NCBI GenBank assembly: GCA_910588925.1 | Contig: CAJURV010000001.1 | Span: 72,433 to 136,432 of the forward strand | Source: an uncultured Rikenellaceae bacterium | Lineage (GTDB): Bacteria > Bacteroidota > Bacteroidia > Bacteroidales > Rikenellaceae | Direction: 5' to 3' | Length of the DNA: 64,000 bases | Part shown: positions 1 to 8,478 of the stretch, piece after piece | Layout: every line of letters starts with the position of its first letter | Numbering within the stretch: position 1 is the stretch's first letter | Translations under genes and position numbers: made by a program | Notes under the pieces: generated by a model | Database searches by the model: none | What the model was told of the DNA's origin: nothing | What the model saw: only the letters and a program-made list of their open reading frames with translations

Positions 1-322
1 TTATAGGAATATCCCGGGAGCAGATCATGCGCACTATTTCCCTAAACTATGAAAGAGCAATCTATACTCTCGTCTCTATGGCGGTTAAATCGCGGGCCAC
101 GCATTGCGGCATGCCGAAACTTACATAACAGAAACCGCTTTTACGATCTATCGTATATCCGGTTCTCTCCACCCGTCAAAGCTCCTCCCGTTTTACGACG
201 CCAACAATGTATTTACCTATAAAGAGAGCCATAGACAATGCCGGCCCCAAACTAAAAGTAGGTTCTTAAAACAAAAAAGCGTCGGCATGCAAATACCGAC
301 GCTTTAAATACATATTTATCAC
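1..322. other. Left edge, no confident gene
   Basis: No recognisable gene is seen here. Plus frame 3 is open from the window edge to a TAA at 126-128 (42 codons) and could be the tail of a gene cut by the window, but its translation resembles no family I know. The only clear element is the hairpin at 276-305. Confidence 0.4.
273..308 (-). terminator. Terminator after purB
   Basis: Perfect 10-base inverted repeat AAAGCGTCGG (276-285) and CCGACGCTTT (296-305) with a 10-base loop. On the minus strand the stem is followed by a T run (plus-strand A run 273-278). It lies 15 bases past the purB stop and fits a Rho-independent terminator. Confidence 0.8.
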
Positions 323-1678
323 TTAGTATAGTTCCACACCCGTATAAGTGCCCGGAGAGAGACGACGCAACTCCTCTTTGACGCTCTCGGCCACATCCAA
401 CGACTCTATGAAGCTCGCCATATCGTCCTTTGTAATGGCTTTATTGGTGCGTGTGAGAGCCTTTAACGCCTCGTAGGGGTTGGGATAGTTCTCGCGTCGC
501 AGGATAGTCTGTATCCCCTCTGCTACGACGGCCCAGTTGTTTTCGAGGTCGCCATCAATAGCTTCCCTGTTGATTATCAGTTTGTCGAGACCGCGGGTTA
601 TAGATCTTATCGCTATTATGGTGTGAGCCAAAGGAACGCCCACATTACGGAGCACCGTAGAGTCGGTCAAGTCGCGTTGCATGCGCGACACGGGCAATTT
701 AGAGGCCAGATGACCGAACAAAGCGTTGGCGATACCGAGGTTGCCTTCCCCGTTTTCGAAGTCTATAGGATTGACCTTATGCGGCATAGCCGACGAACCT
801 ACCTCTCCGGCCTTGATCTTCTGCTTGAAGTACTCCATCGAAATATAGGTCCACATATCCCGGCTAAGGTCTATCAATACGGTATTGATGCGCGCCAAAG
901 CGTCGAAAATAGCGGCGATATTGTCGTAATGCTCTATCTGTGTGGTTATCTGCGAGCGATCGAGACCGAGCGTACCGTTAACGAAACCGTTGGCGAACCC
1001 TACCCAATCTATTCCGGGATAGGCCGCATGATGAGCGTTGAAATTACCCGTAGCGCCACCGAACTTGGCGGGGAAAGGAACGCTCTCGAGCATGGCTTTC
1101 TGCTTGGAGAGACGCTCCACGAACACCATTATCTCCTTGCCGAGACGTGTGGGCGAGGCAGGCTGTCCGTGAGTATGGGCGAGCATGGGCACCTCACGCC
1201 ACTCCTGTGCCAGAGACACGAGCTTATCTATAAACGTCTGAAGCATCGGATGATATACATTCTTCAAAGCATCGCGCAAAGAATACGGAGTGGCCGTGTT
1301 GTTTATGTCCTGCGAGGTAAGGCCGAAATGGACGAACTCACGGCTATCGCCCAACCGCATGGCATCCATCTTATCTTTTATAAAGTATTCGACGGCCTTT
1401 ACGTCGTGATTGGTGGTCTTCTCTATTTGCTTGACTGCGGCGGCATCTTCCACGGAGAAATTGCGGTATATATCGCGCAACTCCTCGTAACGCCCCTCGT
1501 CGAAACCGGCCAACTGCGGAAGCGGCAACCTGCAAAGAGCTATGAAATATTCTATCTCTACCAATACGCGGTAACGTATCAGCGCATATTCCGAAAAATA
1601 ATCGGCCAACTCCCCGCAATTTTTGCGATAACGGCCGTCTATCGGAGATATCGCAGTCAACGTATTCAAATCCATCAT
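323..1678 (-). CDS. purB: Adenylosuccinate lyase
   Basis: Cytosolic enzyme of the fumarase/aspartase superfamily. It cleaves SAICAR to AICAR and adenylosuccinate to AMP, releasing fumarate in both steps of purine synthesis. The 451-residue product starts with the typical MDLNTLTAISPIDGRY. It carries TSQD (about 121-124), HTHGQPASPT (about 168-177) and the superfamily signature GSSAMPHKVNP (about 294-304), which holds the mobile catalytic Ser loop. Length matches the E. coli-type PurB. Two ATGs are adjacent (1678 and 1675) and either may be the start. It is monocistronic, with its own -7 element at 1723-1730 and a terminator just after the stop. A short CCCGC/GCGGG hairpin (1691-1707) sits in the leader; no purine riboswitch is recognisable. 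Confidence 0.97.
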   Translation of the reverse strand: MMDLNTLTAISPIDGRYRKNCGELADYFSEYALIRYRVLVEIEYFIALCRLPLPQLAGFDEGRYEELRDIYRNFSVEDAAAVKQIEKTTNHDVKAVEYFIKDKMDAMRLGDSREFVHFGLTSQDINNTATPYSLRDALKNVYHPMLQTFIDKLVSLAQEWREVPMLAHTHGQPASPTRLGKEIMVFVERLSKQKAMLESVPFPAKFGGATGNFNAHHAAYPGIDWVGFANGFVNGTLGLDRSQITTQIEHYDNIAAIFDALARINTVLIDLSRDMWTYISMEYFKQKIKAGEVGSSAMPHKVNPIDFENGEGNLGIANALFGHLASKLPVSRMQRDLTDSTVLRNVGVPLAHTIIAIRSITRGLDKLIINREAIDGDLENNWAVVAEGIQTILRRENYPNPYEALKALTRTNKAITKDDMASFIESLDVAESVKEELRRLSPGTYTGVELY

Positions 1679-1722
1679 GATAAGTTTTAACCCGCCAACA
1701 TCGCGGGAATCGTTTTAAATTG

Positions 1723-1730
1723 CAAAAATA
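1723..1730 (-). promoter_or_regulatory. purB -7 promoter element
   Basis: TATTTTTG on the minus strand matches the Bacteroidetes TAnnTTTG element about 45 bases upstream of the purB start. No well-spaced TTG is obvious upstream. Confidence 0.5.
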
Positions 1731-1828
1731 ATAATTTTCGGCACAAGAACCTCCCGAAAACATTGAAAATTATATCCCTCCAGCCCTAAAAACAATGCCC
1801 GGGCATACTAAACGACCGAAGTTATCGT

Positions 1829-1836
1829 TATCTTTG
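1829..1836 (+). promoter_or_regulatory. -7 element for the DUF4834 gene
   Basis: TATCTTTG is an exact TAnnTTTG match 54 bases before the chosen ATG at 1891. A -33 TTTG is not clear. Confidence 0.5.
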
Positions 1837-1890
1837 CACCGGACAGACCCTGGCGAACAGGTCGGTTACGTCATAAAGCACAAAACGAAA

Positions 1891-2124
1891 ATGGCACTAC
1901 TGGGCACTATATTCACCATAATAATAGTATTCTATCTTATAAACCTCGTTTTTAAGATAGTAATACGTCACTGGATAAACAAAAACATCTACAAAAGCGG
2001 AGGCTCTTTCTTCCATCGCCAGAATGCGCCGCGCAAAGAGGGCGACATAAGAATAGACAAACAAGCCAAAGAGAAACGCGTAAAATCCGACGTAGGCGAA
2101 TATGTCGATTTCGAGGAGATGTAA
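1891..2124 (+). CDS. DUF4834 family small membrane protein
   Basis: 77-residue protein. An N-terminal hydrophobic helix (about residues 1-22, rich in Ile/Leu/Val/Phe) is followed by a basic, polar tail ending in the conserved acidic motif GEYVDFEEM. A single membrane helix plus a GEYVDYEE-like terminus is the hallmark of DUF4834, a Bacteroidetes family of unknown function. The frame is open upstream to 1795, but the internal ATG at 1891 is preferred: it starts directly at the hydrophobic helix, and the -7 element at 1829 lies inside the longer reading frame. The protein probably sits in the inner membrane with its tail in the cytosol. Its function is unknown. Confidence 0.7.
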   Translation: MALLGTIFTIIIVFYLINLVFKIVIRHWINKNIYKSGGSFFHRQNAPRKEGDIRIDKQAKEKRVKSDVGEYVDFEEM

Positions 2125-2142
2125 AGCCTACCTTAAGAAAGG

Positions 2143-2478
2143 CTACCCCTCCTTATGCACCGCGATCCATACGCATTCGGGGCATTCCGACGTATTTGAC
2201 ACACGATGCCTCACATGCGCCGGTATCGTCACGTGATCACCCTCGCAAAGCTCATCAACGCTCATATCGTCGTACATTATTTCGGCCTTGCCTTTGAGCA
2301 CCGTCACCCATTCGTCGCCGGACTGGTCGTACCATTTCCCTCGCTCCGTAACGTGCCCTTTGGAGACTATGCGTTCGACGCGAAAACCTTTACCGGAAAA
2401 TAACGTCTCCGTAAACTCGCCTTTGTCGAGATCGACCCCGTGTAAGTCGAAAAGATTCTTAAGATACATAAGCCTCAA
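2143..2478 (-). CDS. Small cupin-domain protein
   Basis: 111-residue single-domain cupin. The conserved strands are visible as GKWYDQSGDEWVTVLKG (motif 1; acidic and polar residues where His would be in metal cupins) and GDHVTIPAHVRHRV (motif 2, His-rich). Such stand-alone cupins in Bacteroidetes are uncharacterised and may bind a small molecule or metal. The start may instead be the Met at 2469. The gene begins 4 bases after the stop of the Smr gene, so the two are co-transcribed. Nothing indicates a substrate. Confidence 0.75.
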   Translation of the reverse strand: MRLMYLKNLFDLHGVDLDKGEFTETLFSGKGFRVERIVSKGHVTERGKWYDQSGDEWVTVLKGKAEIMYDDMSVDELCEGDHVTIPAHVRHRVSNTSECPECVWIAVHKEG

Positions 2479-2482
2479 TGTA

Positions 2483-3325
2483 TCAGTAAAACACCATTAT
2501 AGCTCCGTAACCGTACTCGGCGAAAGAGGCGTCCTGCCACGACAGTTTCGGATAGTCGCGCCTCAGACGGCGTTGCAGCTCGTATTTGAGCTTGCCGCTA
2601 CCCACGCCGTGTATGAATACCACCCGACCGTGTCCGCCGCTTTTTACAGCAAGCGACATAACTATATCGAAACGCGACATCTGAGCCTCCAATATCTCGC
2701 CTGCCGACATGCCCTCCGTGGAGGACAACAGCTCCTCGGCATGAAGGTCTACCACCTCCTCCGACGGCTTTTTCACCGCGGCCGGCTTTACAGCAACCTG
2801 TTTGGGCACATCAACTCCCAACACCTCCGAAAGACGTTCCATCTCCACTACACGCAATCTGCCGGTATCCGAAGACTCCTCGGCATCTACAGGAGCAACG
2901 GGCTCTTCCACCTCCTCAGCATCGTCGTCCGACATGTTATCGGATGCAACTGCGGCCTCATTGAGCGCGGCGACATTCTTAAGATACTGTTGGCGCAACT
3001 GGGCCACATCCACCATATCTTCGTCATCGCCATAGTCGTTCACGAGCGATATTTTACCGTAACGGCTATATGCAGCGGCCCTTTTGACATCTTTTTTCTC
3101 CTCCGGGGCGCGACGTCGCGATGCACCCGGCTTATGATCGCCTACACCTATCTTCGCTATGGCCTCGAGCTCGTCCTCTTCGGCTACGGCAACCAAATCG
3201 GTAAGAGGAGCAGGAACATCGAAACCGTCCTCCATCTCCACCGTAGCCACGGCGCCTTTTATAGAGACCACGACACCTGACCCGGTATCGCTCAAAAACT
3301 TGACTCTGTCGCCTATCCTTATCAT
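2483..3325 (-). CDS. DUF2027 / Smr-domain protein
   Basis: 280 residues. The N-terminal part (MIRIGDRVKFLSDTGSGVV and following, about 1-60) matches DUF2027, a Bacteroidetes domain found ahead of Smr. An acidic, low-complexity linker (about 110-190) follows. The C-terminal about 85 residues form a Smr domain, with VDLHAEEL (the conserved DLH) and the FIHGVGSGKLK motif typical of MutS2/Smr nucleases. The GVG...LK motif is intact, so nicking-endonuclease or nucleic-acid-binding activity is plausible; the actual role (ribosome rescue, recombination control, other) is not known. It is the first gene of a two-gene unit with the cupin. Confidence 0.85.
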   Translation of the reverse strand: MIRIGDRVKFLSDTGSGVVVSIKGAVATVEMEDGFDVPAPLTDLVAVAEEDELEAIAKIGVGDHKPGASRRRAPEEKKDVKRAAAYSRYGKISLVNDYGDDEDMVDVAQLRQQYLKNVAALNEAAVASDNMSDDDAEEVEEPVAPVDAEESSDTGRLRVVEMERLSEVLGVDVPKQVAVKPAAVKKPSEEVVDLHAEELLSSTEGMSAGEILEAQMSRFDIVMSLAVKSGGHGRVVFIHGVGSGKLKYELQRRLRRDYPKLSWQDASFAEYGYGAIMVFY

Positions 3326-3405
3326 ATCTCAAATGTTTTTAACCGTATAAGAGAGCTGCCTTACGCAGGCACGCCCCACACCGTTCTTATTCCCGACAAA
3401 ATTAG

Positions 3406-3413
3406 TACATTTG
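3406..3413 (+). promoter_or_regulatory. queA-ygiQ -7 promoter element
   Basis: TACATTTG is an exact TAnnTTTG match 53 bases before queA, the first gene of the unit. The -33 region is degenerate. Confidence 0.55.
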
Positions 3414-3466
3414 CGGAATAATCGTATCTCAAAAAGGCCGGCACATGCGGCTTTATACACAACGCA

Positions 3467-4681
3467 ATGACTGACAGAAAAATAGACATAAAAGATTTCG
3501 ACTACGAGCTGCCCGAGGAGCGCATCGCAAAATTCCCCACACCGCGCCGTGGCGACTCCAAACTGTTGTTCTGGGACGGTTCGCCGCACGCCGCATCGTT
3601 CGACAAGGCGCACGAATTTCTACCCGACGGATGTACGCTCGTCTTCAACGATACCAAAGTGATAAGGGCCCGTCTGCTTTTCTTCAAGGAGAGCGGCGCC
3701 CGCATAGAGATATTCTGCCTCGAACCGCGCTACCCGGCCGATTACGAAAGAGCTTTCGCCGCCACCGGCACATCACAATGGTCGTGCATGGTGGGCAATC
3801 TGCGCAAATGGAAAGAGGGGGTGCTAACCGCACGTTTCACCCACGATGGAAGCGAACATACGCTCACAGCCGAACGTATCGGACAGGAGGGCAAGGAGCA
3901 GATCGTACGCTTCACATGGAGCGACCCTGAAATGACCTTCGGACGCCTGTTGGAGACACTCGGACGCATACCCATACCGCCGTATCTCAACCGCGAGAGT
4001 TGCGAGAGCGACAACACACGATACCAAACCGTCTACTCGCGGGCTGAAGGGTCGGTAGCGGCGCCCACGGCAGGTCTGCATTTCACGGACGAGACAATAG
4101 ACGCTCTCCGCCGTAAAGGCCACCCCACGGCCGAAGTCACACTGCACGTGGGCGCTGGGACGTTTCTGCCCGTCAAGGAGGAGAACGCCGCCGACCACCC
4201 CATGCACACCGAGCATTTCAGCGTCACCGAAAAGACCATAGAAAAACTGATAGCCGGATACGGCAACATAATAGCAGTAGGAACGACATCGGTGCGTACG
4301 CTCGAATCGCTCCCTGTACTGGGCTACCGCATACTCACCGACGGCGACCCGCACTGCGACAGGGTCATAGGCCAATGGGAGAGCTACGGCATAGACGAAA
4401 CAACCGACGGGCTGACCCTGCTCAAAACGCTGGCAGACCACATGCGCCGCCACAGGCTCGACAGGATCGACGGCTCCACCCGCATAATGATAACGCCACC
4501 TTACCGCTGGCGCGTAGTGCGCGGCATGTTCACCAACTTCCACCAACCGCAAAGCACGTTGCTCCTGTTGGTATGCGCCCTTATAGGACCCGCCTGGCGC
4601 GAGCTATACCGCTATGCCATGGACAACGATTTCCGCTTTCTCAGCTACGGCGACTCATCCCTTCTTATACCCCCGAGATAA
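3467..4681 (+). CDS. queA: SAM:tRNA ribosyltransferase-isomerase QueA
   Basis: Transfers and isomerises the ribosyl group of S-adenosylmethionine onto preQ1 at tRNA position 34, giving epoxyqueuosine. Recognised by FNDTKVIRARL near residues 60-70, the central AAPTAGLHFT motif, LHVGAGTFLPV, and the C-terminal FTNFHQPQSTLLLLV and SYGDSSLLI blocks. At 404 residues it is longer than the E. coli enzyme, as is usual in Bacteroidetes. The stop overlaps the next start as TAATG (4679-4683), so translation of the radical SAM gene is probably coupled. Pairing of a tRNA wobble-base enzyme with a YgiQ protein is noteworthy, but no functional link is proven. Confidence 0.96.
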   Translation: MTDRKIDIKDFDYELPEERIAKFPTPRRGDSKLLFWDGSPHAASFDKAHEFLPDGCTLVFNDTKVIRARLLFFKESGARIEIFCLEPRYPADYERAFAATGTSQWSCMVGNLRKWKEGVLTARFTHDGSEHTLTAERIGQEGKEQIVRFTWSDPEMTFGRLLETLGRIPIPPYLNRESCESDNTRYQTVYSRAEGSVAAPTAGLHFTDETIDALRRKGHPTAEVTLHVGAGTFLPVKEENAADHPMHTEHFSVTEKTIEKLIAGYGNIIAVGTTSVRTLESLPVLGYRILTDGDPHCDRVIGQWESYGIDETTDGLTLLKTLADHMRRHRLDRIDGSTRIMITPPYRWRVVRGMFTNFHQPQSTLLLLVCALIGPAWRELYRYAMDNDFRFLSYGDSSLLIPPR

Positions 4682-6471
4682 TGTACGACGGACGATTCCT
4701 ACCAACGAGCGCCAAAGAGGCGCATGAGGCCGGCATCGAGCGGTTCGACATAATACTGTTCTCCGGCGACGCATACGTCGACCACCCCTCTTTCGGCGTG
4801 GCCGTCATAGCCCGCATACTGGAGGCCGAGGGCTACACCGTGGCCGTAGTGCCGCAACCTAACTGGCGCGACGACCTGCGCGACTTCCGCAAGATGGGAG
4901 CGCCGCGGCTATTCTTCGGTGTCACGGCCGGCAATATGGACTCCATGGTAAACCACTACACCGCCGCCCGGCGTCTGCGATCGGACGACGCCTACACCCC
5001 GGGAGGACGGGCTGGAGCGCGCCCCGATTACGCCACCACCGTCTACACCCGCATACTCAAACGTTTGTACCCCGATGTGCCGGTAGTGATAGGCGGCATA
5101 GAGGCATCGCTAAGACGCCTCGCGCACTACGATTATTGGCATGACAGAATGATGCCGTCAATACTCGTAGACAGCGGCGCCGACCTGCTCTGTTACGGTC
5201 TCGGCGACAAGGCCATGCCGCGCATAGCACGCTTCATAGCCGACGGCTTCAACAAAAAGAGGTTGCACACGCTACGGCAGACCGCCTACATCACCGACCG
5301 CGAAGGGCTGGCACGTCTCGACCCCGAAGAGACCGTAACCCTGCACCCGTACGAGGAGTGTCTCAAAAATAAAAAGCTGTTAGGCAAGAACTTCGTACAC
5401 ATAGAGACACAATCGAACGTCATGGAGCCCAAACGCCTCGTGGAGGAGACCGACGGACGTTTCGTCGTTGTGAACGCCCCATATCCGCATCTCGACACAA
5501 AAGAGATAGACCGCACCTACGACCTGCCCTTCACACGCATGCCACATCCCCGATATCGCGGTAAAGGCGACATCCCGGCTTGGGAGATGATAAAATTTTC
5601 GGTCAATACCCACCGCGGATGCTTCGGCGGTTGCAGCTTCTGTACCATATCTGCCCATCAGGGCAAGTTCATATCGTCGCGCTCCGAAGAGTCGATCCTG
5701 CGTGAGGTGCGCGCCATCACGCGTATGGAGGGGTTTCGCGGATACCTCTCGGACATAGGAGGCCCCTCGGCCAACATGTACGGCATGAAAGGACGCAACG
5801 AACGCGCCTGCCGCACATGCAAACGCCCGTCGTGCCTGTTCCCCAAGGTGTGTCCCAACCTGGATAACGGCCACGAACGACTGTTGGAGCTGTATCGCAA
5901 AGTAGACGCCGTGGAGGGAATAAAAAAATCGTTCATAGGCAGCGGCATAAGATACGACCTGTTCGACGACCGGTTCGGAGACGCCTACTTACGCGAAGTG
6001 ATCGTAAACCACACATCGGGCAAACTGAAAGTAGCCCCGGAACACACCGAAGACGAAGTGCTCGCCATGATGCGCAAACCGCCTTTCGCCCTATTCGAAA
6101 GGCTCAACGAACGGTTCAGGCGAATATGCGAACAAAACGGGCTCCGATACCTGCTAATACCCTATTTCATATCGTCGCACCCGGCATGCCGCATGGAGGA
6201 TATGAAAAGGCTGGCGACACGTATGCGCGGCCTCGACTTCAGGTTAGAACAGGTGCAGGATTTCACCCCTACCCCCATGACTCTCTCATCCACCATATTT
6301 TACACAGGCATAGACCCATACACGGATAAACCCGTATTCACCGAACACGATCCTGAACGCAAGAAACAACAAAAAAGTCTGTTTTTCGGTAGCCCCGGAG
6401 CGGATAGGAGGGGCGCAGGTAACGATAACCGGAAAAAAGATTACAGCAGACGACAATGGAATAAAAGGTAA
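4681..6471 (+). CDS. ygiQ: YgiQ-family radical SAM protein
   Basis: 596 residues if started at the ATG overlapping the queA stop; the frame is open further upstream but that part only shadows queA. The N-terminal YgiQ domain contains FDIILFSGDAYVDHPSFG. The radical SAM core carries CFGGCSFC (about residue 314), the CxxxCxxC site for a [4Fe-4S] cluster. A second Cys-rich stretch CRTCKRPSCLFPKVC follows (about 380-396) and might hold another cluster. The C-terminal end is basic and low in complexity. The reaction catalysed by YgiQ proteins is unknown. It is translationally coupled to queA. Confidence 0.93.
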   Translation: MYDGRFLPTSAKEAHEAGIERFDIILFSGDAYVDHPSFGVAVIARILEAEGYTVAVVPQPNWRDDLRDFRKMGAPRLFFGVTAGNMDSMVNHYTAARRLRSDDAYTPGGRAGARPDYATTVYTRILKRLYPDVPVVIGGIEASLRRLAHYDYWHDRMMPSILVDSGADLLCYGLGDKAMPRIARFIADGFNKKRLHTLRQTAYITDREGLARLDPEETVTLHPYEECLKNKKLLGKNFVHIETQSNVMEPKRLVEETDGRFVVVNAPYPHLDTKEIDRTYDLPFTRMPHPRYRGKGDIPAWEMIKFSVNTHRGCFGGCSFCTISAHQGKFISSRSEESILREVRAITRMEGFRGYLSDIGGPSANMYGMKGRNERACRTCKRPSCLFPKVCPNLDNGHERLLELYRKVDAVEGIKKSFIGSGIRYDLFDDRFGDAYLREVIVNHTSGKLKVAPEHTEDEVLAMMRKPPFALFERLNERFRRICEQNGLRYLLIPYFISSHPACRMEDMKRLATRMRGLDFRLEQVQDFTPTPMTLSSTIFYTGIDPYTDKPVFTEHDPERKKQQKSLFFGSPGADRRGAGNDNRKKDYSRRQWNKR

Positions 6472-6862
6472 ATCAGAAAAACATTGTTTTACAAACAATT
6501 AACCAACACACAATCGTAAAACAGGTTTCGGTAATTGTACAGTAAAAATTTAGGAACATTTTCTGCGAACAACTACGATATTCGCCTTATCGACCCTTAT
6601 TTCATTTCGGCTGCATAGGCTTAGAAACACGCCGCAATACATACAACAACCCCGAGACGCCGTGTTCACTGCCACCAAATAAAACTACCGAAGGTGTAGT
6701 TTATCAGAAAGGGGTCCGTGACCCCCACAAAAATTTCGGAAAATTTTACCGGCAAAACTATTTTCGTTATCTTTGGCTTCGCCTTAGATACGGCGCACCG
6801 GCAAAACTCCGGCACCCGGCTGTCCGTATCTTCATCAAGGTTTTGTCAAACATACGTACACA
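6472..6862. other. 391-base gap upstream of dnaB
   Basis: Non-coding as far as I can see. It holds a hairpin AAACTAC...GTAGTTT (6682-6702) followed by GGGGTC-CGT-GACCCC (6711-6725), possibly ending the queA-ygiQ transcript, and a promoter-bearing palindromic element (6768-6790) related to the tandem repeat at the right end of the window. Confidence 0.6.
6768..6790 (+). promoter_or_regulatory. dnaB promoter inside a palindrome
   Basis: The 23-base element has arms TATCT/AGATA and inner arms GGC/GCC around a TTC loop, with TT/TT between the arms. The left arm provides TATCTTTG, an exact TAnnTTTG -7 element, 88 bases before the dnaB ATG. A TTTT lies about 21 bases upstream of it. The copies at 63891-63915 and 63965-63989 have the same design with GAC/GTC inner arms. 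Confidence 0.6.
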
Positions 6863-8431
6863 ATGGCAAAGAGAGACAGTAACTTCAACAACACCAGCCA
6901 GATAATATCCGCATTAAGCAAAGAGGGCGGTTACGTTCCGCCTCAGGCCGTCGATTTGGAAGAGGCGGTATTGGGAGCCATAATGGTGGAACCCAACTCC
7001 ATATTCTCGGTGATAGAGATATTGAGCCCCGAATCTTTCTACAAAGAGAGCCACCGTATAATCTACCAAGCGGCACTCGACCTCTCGGCCAAACACGAAC
7101 CCGTCGACCTATACACCCTGAGCGACATGCTCAGACGGAAAAAACAACTCACCGAAGTGGGCGGCGTCGTCTATCTGACCTCGCTTACGCAAAAGGTTGG
7201 TTCTGCAGCGCACATAGAGTTCCATGCCCAGCTCATAGCCCAGAAACACATACAGCGCGAGCTCATCCGGGCCTCGGTGGACATACAGAAGAACTCGTTC
7301 AACGACGACCTCGACGTCACCGACCTCATCGACTACGCAGAGGCCCAGATATTCAAGGTTTCGGAGGGCAATATCAAGCGCGACGTGCAATCGTCGTTCG
7401 ACGTGGTTAAAAAGGCGCTCAAACAGATAGAGGAGGCCAAGAACAAACCCGACGGACTGAGCGGCGTACCGACGGGCTTCAACGACTTGGACAAACTCAC
7501 GCTCGGATGGCAACCGTCCGATTTGGTGATCATAGCGGCCCGTCCCGCCATGGGTAAAACCGCTTTCGTGCTCAGCATGGCGCGAAACATGGCTATAGAC
7601 TTCCATCGCGGAGTAGCCATATTCTCGCTGGAAATGAGCTCCGTGCAGCTTATAACGCGTCTTATAGTGTCCGAATCGGGCATAGGTTCTTCAACCATCA
7701 AGAGCGGCCGACTCACACCCGAGGAGTGGGCCCATCTCGAAAAATCCATAGTGCCGCTGCAAGACGCACCGCTCTACATCGACGACACTCCCGCCCTCTC
7801 CATATTCGAGTTCAGATCCAAAGCCCGCAGGCTCAAGGTTCAATACGACATACAGTTGATAATAATCGACTACCTCCAGCTTATGACCGGCCCCTCCGAC
7901 ACGCGCGGCAACCGCGAACAGGAGGTATCGTCTATCTCGCGCTCGCTCAAGGCCATAGCCAAAGAGCTGGAGATACCGATAATAGCCCTTTCGCAGCTCA
8001 ACCGCTCCGTGGAGACTCGCGGAGGCAACAAACGCCCGCAGCTCTCGGACCTTCGCGAATCGGGAGCCATAGAGCAGGATGCCGACATAGTGGCATTCAT
8101 ACACCGCCCCGAGTATTACGGCATGACCCACGACGAATCGGGCATACCCATCCCGCCCGGCACGGCTGAATTTATCGTAGCGAAGCACCGTAACGGCGCC
8201 ACCGACATAATAAATCTCAAATTCCGTGCGGAACAGGCCCGCTTCACCAACTTCGACGAGCTCGACCAGCTGACCGGAGGCGGCGGATACGTGGAATACG
8301 GAAGCTCCATAGGCTCTGCCGCCGGCATAAACGCCCCGGGCAATGCCCAGATGCCGTCCGGACCGTTCGGCGGCGAATTCGACACCCCCGTTGGCAGCGA
8401 CTTCTCATCCGACAGCGGCTCGCCGTTCTGA
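6863..8431 (+). CDS. dnaB: Replicative DNA helicase DnaB
   Basis: Hexameric 5'-3' helicase of the replication fork. The N-terminal domain contains PPQAVDLEEAVLGAIM (25-41). The RecA-like motor has Walker A ARPAMGKT (226-233), FSLEMSS (254-260), Walker B IIIDYLQLM (about 333-341), the arginine-finger region and the C-terminal KHRNGAT. At 522 residues it is somewhat longer than E. coli DnaB because of a Gly/Ser/Pro-rich C-terminal tail after about residue 465. No intein is present. An FtsE-like gene begins 47 bases downstream and is probably co-transcribed. Confidence 0.97.
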   Translation: MAKRDSNFNNTSQIISALSKEGGYVPPQAVDLEEAVLGAIMVEPNSIFSVIEILSPESFYKESHRIIYQAALDLSAKHEPVDLYTLSDMLRRKKQLTEVGGVVYLTSLTQKVGSAAHIEFHAQLIAQKHIQRELIRASVDIQKNSFNDDLDVTDLIDYAEAQIFKVSEGNIKRDVQSSFDVVKKALKQIEEAKNKPDGLSGVPTGFNDLDKLTLGWQPSDLVIIAARPAMGKTAFVLSMARNMAIDFHRGVAIFSLEMSSVQLITRLIVSESGIGSSTIKSGRLTPEEWAHLEKSIVPLQDAPLYIDDTPALSIFEFRSKARRLKVQYDIQLIIIDYLQLMTGPSDTRGNREQEVSSISRSLKAIAKELEIPIIALSQLNRSVETRGGNKRPQLSDLRESGAIEQDADIVAFIHRPEYYGMTHDESGIPIPPGTAEFIVAKHRNGATDIINLKFRAEQARFTNFDELDQLTGGGGYVEYGSSIGSAAGINAPGNAQMPSGPFGGEFDTPVGSDFSSDSGSPF

Positions 8432-8478
8432 CGCAGAGAGGTAAACCACGAGACAAAAGATCAGAAAAACAGACACAA

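Noticed and set aside
104..307. 67-codon plus frame at the left edge
   Set aside because: Ends inside the purB terminator stem and shows no protein features.
623..1690. 355-codon open frame opposite purB
   Set aside because: Antisense shadow of a clear housekeeping gene.
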